DNA of 39,718 nucleotides from an uncultured Opitutales bacterium (lineage in GTDB: Bacteria > Verrucomicrobiota > Verrucomicrobiia > Opitutales > UBA2995), in contig CALJGU010000170.1 of NCBI GenBank assembly GCA_938075565.1, positions 1 to 39,718 on the forward strand, given 5' to 3'. Positions 36,331 through 39,718 of this stretch are shown piece after piece (the stretch's first letter is position 1; every line of letters begins with the position of its first letter). The notes under the pieces were generated by a model. That model saw nothing but the letters and a program-made list of their open reading frames with translations, searched no databases and was not told the origin of the DNA. The translations under genes were made by a program, and so were the position numbers.

Positions 36331-39300
36331 ATGCCTGCTAATTCTCATTCTTCGCTAAAGGCAAGTTCCATGCAAACAGCCATGTTGGTTGCAGGCATTC
36401 GTGAAACGCCGCTGCCCTTGTATGTACAGCAACTGACTTGGAGTTTCAATGAATCCATAGACGTGAGCCTGTTCAAGAAAGCCTGGTCGACGGTTTTCAG
36501 CAGACACGATACCTTTCGACATCAATTTAAGGTTTCCGCGAGCGGACAGATGGAAGTTTCGGTCGGCAAGCAGTTGAGAGTGCATATTCGACATCTGGAT
36601 TTGAGCGCTAAGGCAGGAAAAGAACGCTCCTCCTACTTGCAATCGTTCAAGCGAGATGACTTTCGTCGAGGATTTGCGGGCTTGAAGTATCTTTGCCGTT
36701 TAACGCTTCTTCAATTAGGTCCCTCCAGATTTCAATTGGTATGGACTTCGCATCACAGTCTTTTCGACGGGCGGGCGCGTTTGATACTCATTCAGGAATT
36801 TCAAGAGTGCTACCGTGCATTAAAAGAAGGAGTGCGTCCCAACTTATCTAAGGCAGGGTTGTATGCGGATCATCTTCGCTGGATTGAGAAAAAGTCATTT
36901 TCTCAATCAAAGACCTTCTGGAGCAAATACCTTGATGGGTTGACGGAGGCTACTCCACTGGATTTGGGAACTATTGAGAAACCGAAATCTCAATCCTGTT
37001 CAATTAAGGGAACTACCAGTGCACTTTCAAAGGACTTGTCAGCGCAGGTAAAACGTTGGTCTGCGAAGTCCGGATATTCGCTCAACCTTTTGTTTCAAGC
37101 GGCATGGGCGATCTATCTTTGGCGAACGACGGGAAAGCAGGTAGTTGCTTTTGGAGGAACTCGAGCCTGTCGGAAGTCTTCCATTCCTGGTGCTGAAAGT
37201 ACGGTAGGCATATTCGTGAACACCATTCCAGTTTGTGTACGCTTTGATCGCATCAAAACGGTTAGAGACCTCCTGGCTTCACTCAAGAGTGGCTGGCTAG
37301 ACATGGGGCCACACGAGCATTCACCAGCTGAGTTAATTAAGGAAGCGATTTCTTTGCCTGATCGAGAGCCTCTTTTTAATAGCCTTATTGGTTTCGAGAA
37401 ATACCATTTGGAGCATTTAGTAGTATCACCCGAGGGAAAGCCTTATCGCTTCGAGCTACATGGGTTAACGGACCTTCCTTTGGTGATTCAAGCCTACGAC
37501 GGCAAGCAAATCGATCTCACTGCCAGCTATGATTCAGCCCGGTTTTCGACGTCTGCTATTTCAACGATTTTAACGAGTCTACAAACGATTTCCTCTCAGT
37601 TGATTGGATCACACTGTGCACGACTTTCGACCTTGTCGTTAGTTAACAAGCGGCAATCCAACATTATCATACGGCACTCGCAGGGCAAAGCCCAAAGCTG
37701 GAGTGGCCTTTCTGTTCAGGCCCGTTTTGCTGAGATCGCTCAACGTTATCCAGACCAGATCGCCCTATGCCAGGGGACAGAGAAGCTTAGCTACCGAGAG
37801 CTTGATCAATACTCCAATCAATGGGCTCGCTTCCTAAAGAAACAAGGGGTTGCTCCTGGATCTTCCGTTGGCTTGTTCTTCGAACGAGAGCCAAAGTTGC
37901 TGGTTGTGATATTGGCTGTATTGAAAGCGGGTGCCTCCTACGTACCCTTCGATGTAGAATATCCAAAGGATCGATTGAAGTGGATGCTTTCGGATGTGAA
38001 ACCTGAGCTGCTCCTTTCCAGTGTGAGTTTGTCTACCGAGATGAAGCAGTTGGGTTTAAACGCGCTATTTTATGAAGAGCTGGAAGGGCGGGTGGCCAGG
38101 TATTCTAAACAACCGCCCTCCGTCTTTGTAGATGAAGATTCAGCTGCATACACGATGTATACTTCTGGCTCTACGGGAAATCCCAAGGGAGTCGTCATTC
38201 CTCACCGTGGGATCACACGCCTTGTGATCGATACAGATTATGTGCGTCTAAATGACCGCACCTGCACGCTACAAATGGCTCCCGTATCTTTTGATGCTTC
38301 CACTTTTGAGATATGGGCACCGCTACTAAATGGAGGCACCTGTGTGCTGTATCCTGGTCGCATGCCCGACATCGAGGTTCTCAAATCGCAAATAGCTGTT
38401 CATGGAATCAATACCTTATGGCTCACCGCCTCCTTGTTTAACTTCATTGTAGATTCCGATTCGAAATCACTTCAAGGAATTCGCCAGTTACTCGTCGGAG
38501 GAGAAGCCTTGTCGCCTGTTCATATTGGAAAGGCCTATCGAGCCTTGTCCAGAATCCAGATAATCAATGGATATGGGCCGACAGAAAATACCACTTTCTC
38601 ATGTTGTTACCGAATCCCCAAAGATTTTTCCGCAAGGAAGCAGGTCCCTCTCGGATCGGCTATTGCAGGTTCGTCGGCCTACGTTCTGGACGCTAGCCAG
38701 CAACTTGCCCCAATCGGCGTTCCTGGCGAGCTTTACGTCGGTGGGAGAGGAGTTGCGCTTGGCTATTTTAACCGGAAAAAACTGACTGCGTCCCGCTTTC
38801 TTCCTGATCCATTTGCCAGTTCAGAGGAAAGCCTCATGTATGCAACCGGTGACAAAGTGCTGCTTAACGAAGCAGGTAATTTTGAGTTCCTCGGCCGCCA
38901 GGATGATCAAGTAAAAATTCGAGGGCATCGAATTGAGCCTGGGGAAATTCAGGCTCAGTTGGTGAACTGCCCAAAGGTTAAGGCAGCTTTTGTAAAAGCA
39001 GAGACTGTTAGGAATGCAACGATGCTATTCGCATTTGTTGTTTTCAAAAGGCAGGACACACAAAACATATCTGTCACAAAGTCCTGGCTGAAGGATCATG
39101 TACCCGAATACATGGTACCCGGTGAATTCGTAGAGAAATCATCCCTGCCGCTTACCGCGAATGGCAAGGTCAATGCCTCAGCATTAACGATTCCTGAACG
39201 CAGCGCTTTCCCCAAGCCTATCATAGGCACAGGCAAGCTATCGCCCACGCAGAAAATCTTGCGACAGTTTTGGATAAAGATTCTCGGGATTGCGCCGACT

Positions 39301-39718
39301 AGTATTCGCGAGTCTTTTCTAAACTCCGGCGGACACTCCATGTCAGCAATCAACTTCATCTTCAACATACGCAGTCGATTCAATATCGAGTTGCCGTTTT
39401 GTGTATTTGAAGAGCACGACAGCATTGAACAGTTGGCTAAGTGGATCGATGAGAAATCGATGCCCAACTCCACAAGGAAACTTCAGCACTTCAAGATAAA
39501 GCCGGTCAAGGTAACGGCTAGGAATGAATTAAGCCCAAAGTGGAGCGCCGGTTACGAAAAAATGATTCTCAAGCCAACGAACGCCATGTCCATTACGCGC
39601 GGATTTGTTCTGGAGGGCTCACTCAACAGGCGTTGTTTGCAACAAGCCATCAATCATCTTATAGGTATCCATGAGCGACTTCGGACCAAGGCGACTCAAG
39701 AAAACAAAAAGCTTTATG
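36331..39718 (+). CDS. Non-ribosomal peptide synthetase (C-A-PCP-C..., 3' end beyond window)
   Basis: An open frame from ATG 36331 to the right edge (1129 codons, no stop). Condensation domain: H-H-S-L-F-D-G at 141-147 and T-V-G-I-F-V-N-T at 291-298. Adenylation domain (about 460-955): T-S-G-S-T-G-N-P-K-G (611-620), F-D-A-S-T-F-E (654-660), N-G-Y-G-P-T-E (746-752), Y-A-T-G-D, G-R-Q-D-D-Q-V-K-I-R-G, and N-G-K-V with Lys946. Carrier domain: G-G-H-S with the phosphopantetheine Ser1003. A second condensation domain begins near 1070. Pocket residues Asp655, Ala656, Phe659, Trp697, Leu721, Gly723, Gly747, Thr755, Phe756 and Lys946 give D-A-F-W-L-G-G-T-F-K, close to the known valine code D-A-F-W-I-G-G-T-F-K. 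An N-terminal C domain suggests a lipopeptide start or an upstream partner. GGAG lies 17 bases before the ATG, so a later start (36370 or 36382) is possible. Confidence 0.93.
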   Translation, partial: MPANSHSSLKASSMQTAMLVAGIRETPLPLYVQQLTWSFNESIDVSLFKKAWSTVFSRHDTFRHQFKVSASGQMEVSVGKQLRVHIRHLDLSAKAGKERSSYLQSFKRDDFRRGFAGLKYLCRLTLLQLGPSRFQLVWTSHHSLFDGRARLILIQEFQECYRALKEGVRPNLSKAGLYADHLRWIEKKSFSQSKTFWSKYLDGLTEATPLDLGTIEKPKSQSCSIKGTTSALSKDLSAQVKRWSAKSGYSLNLLFQAAWAIYLWRTTGKQVVAFGGTRACRKSSIPGAESTVGIFVNTIPVCVRFDRIKTVRDLLASLKSGWLDMGPHEHSPAELIKEAISLPDREPLFNSLIGFEKYHLEHLVVSPEGKPYRFELHGLTDLPLVIQAYDGKQIDLTASYDSARFSTSAISTILTSLQTISSQLIGSHCARLSTLSLVNKRQSNIIIRHSQGKAQSWSGLSVQARFAEIAQRYPDQIALCQGTEKLSYRELDQYSNQWARFLKKQGVAPGSSVGLFFEREPKLLVVILAVLKAGASYVPFDVEYPKDRLKWMLSDVKPELLLSSVSLSTEMKQLGLNALFYEELEGRVARYSKQPPSVFVDEDSAAYTMYTSGSTGNPKGVVIPHRGITRLVIDTDYVRLNDRTCTLQMAPVSFDASTFEIWAPLLNGGTCVLYPGRMPDIEVLKSQIAVHGINTLWLTASLFNFIVDSDSKSLQGIRQLLVGGEALSPVHIGKAYRALSRIQIINGYGPTENTTFSCCYRIPKDFSARKQVPLGSAIAGSSAYVLDASQQLAPIGVPGELYVGGRGVALGYFNRKKLTASRFLPDPFASSEESLMYATGDKVLLNEAGNFEFLGRQDDQVKIRGHRIEPGEIQAQLVNCPKVKAAFVKAETVRNATMLFAFVVFKRQDTQNISVTKSWLKDHVPEYMVPGEFVEKSSLPLTANGKVNASALTIPERSAFPKPIIGTGKLSPTQKILRQFWIKILGIAPTSIRESFLNSGGHSMSAINFIFNIRSRFNIELPFCVFEEHDSIEQLAKWIDEKSMPNSTRKLQHFKIKPVKVTARNELSPKWSAGYEKMILKPTNAMSITRGFVLEGSLNRRCLQQAINHLIGIHERLRTKATQENKKLY

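Overview
The window looks like chromosomal DNA from a member of the Verrucomicrobiota, most likely the Opitutia (Opitutae) side. This is inferred from gene content, not from a database search: exported FGly-type sulfatases, an NHL-repeat protein, a double DUF1080 protein beside a Tat-exported Gfo/Idh/MocA oxidoreductase, and DNA of moderate G+C. Planctomycetota or Lentisphaerota are less likely alternatives. No rRNA, CRISPR array, transposase or prophage was seen.

Layout. (1) 1-4.7 kb: sulfatase, NHL beta-propeller protein and a second sulfatase, probably for sulfated polysaccharide use, with REP-like palindromes at the left edge and between the first two convergent genes. (2) 4.7-7.1 kb: a tRNA with a CAT anticodon that matches the Ile2 (lysidine) type, a lone exostosin-like glycosyltransferase and folE2. 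(3) 7.1-21 kb, all on the minus strand: recA, mnmE, mnmG, phoB-like, phoR-like, trmB, then a complete F-type ATP synthase set atpB-E-F-H-A-G-D-C. A perfect ParB-binding parS palindrome lies inside mnmG, which suggests the replication origin is near. (4) 21-30 kb: MazG-like pyrophosphohydrolase, SulP transporter, a short uvrC lacking the usual iron-sulfur cysteines and ending inside a MITE-like inverted repeat, then cinA, holA, ferritin and purB. (5) 30.1-31.1 kb: two decayed homologous copies of the end of a large surface-type protein, one with a one-base frameshift and one with a single in-frame stop. (6) 31.2-36 kb: a PPi-type phosphofructokinase, then a minus-strand group DUF1080 x2 - Gfo/Idh/MocA - SDR that fits 3-keto-glycoside metabolism. 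(7) 36.3 kb to the right edge: the start of a non-ribosomal peptide synthetase (C-A-PCP-C, cut by the window end) whose adenylation pocket residues read like a valine code.

How the parts fit. The central block is housekeeping: DNA repair and recombination, U34 and m7G tRNA modification, two-component signalling and energy conversion, arranged in one direction with several touching or overlapping genes. The flanks are accessory: polysaccharide desulfation and sugar oxidation/hydrolysis on both sides, a decaying surface protein, and the edge of a secondary-metabolite locus. The most notable observations are the parS site translated as MFHVEH inside MnmG, the NRPS, the self-complementary element that supplies the uvrC stop codon, the UvrC without its Fe-S cysteines, the perfect hairpin between atpE and atpF, and the REP/BIME-like palindromes.
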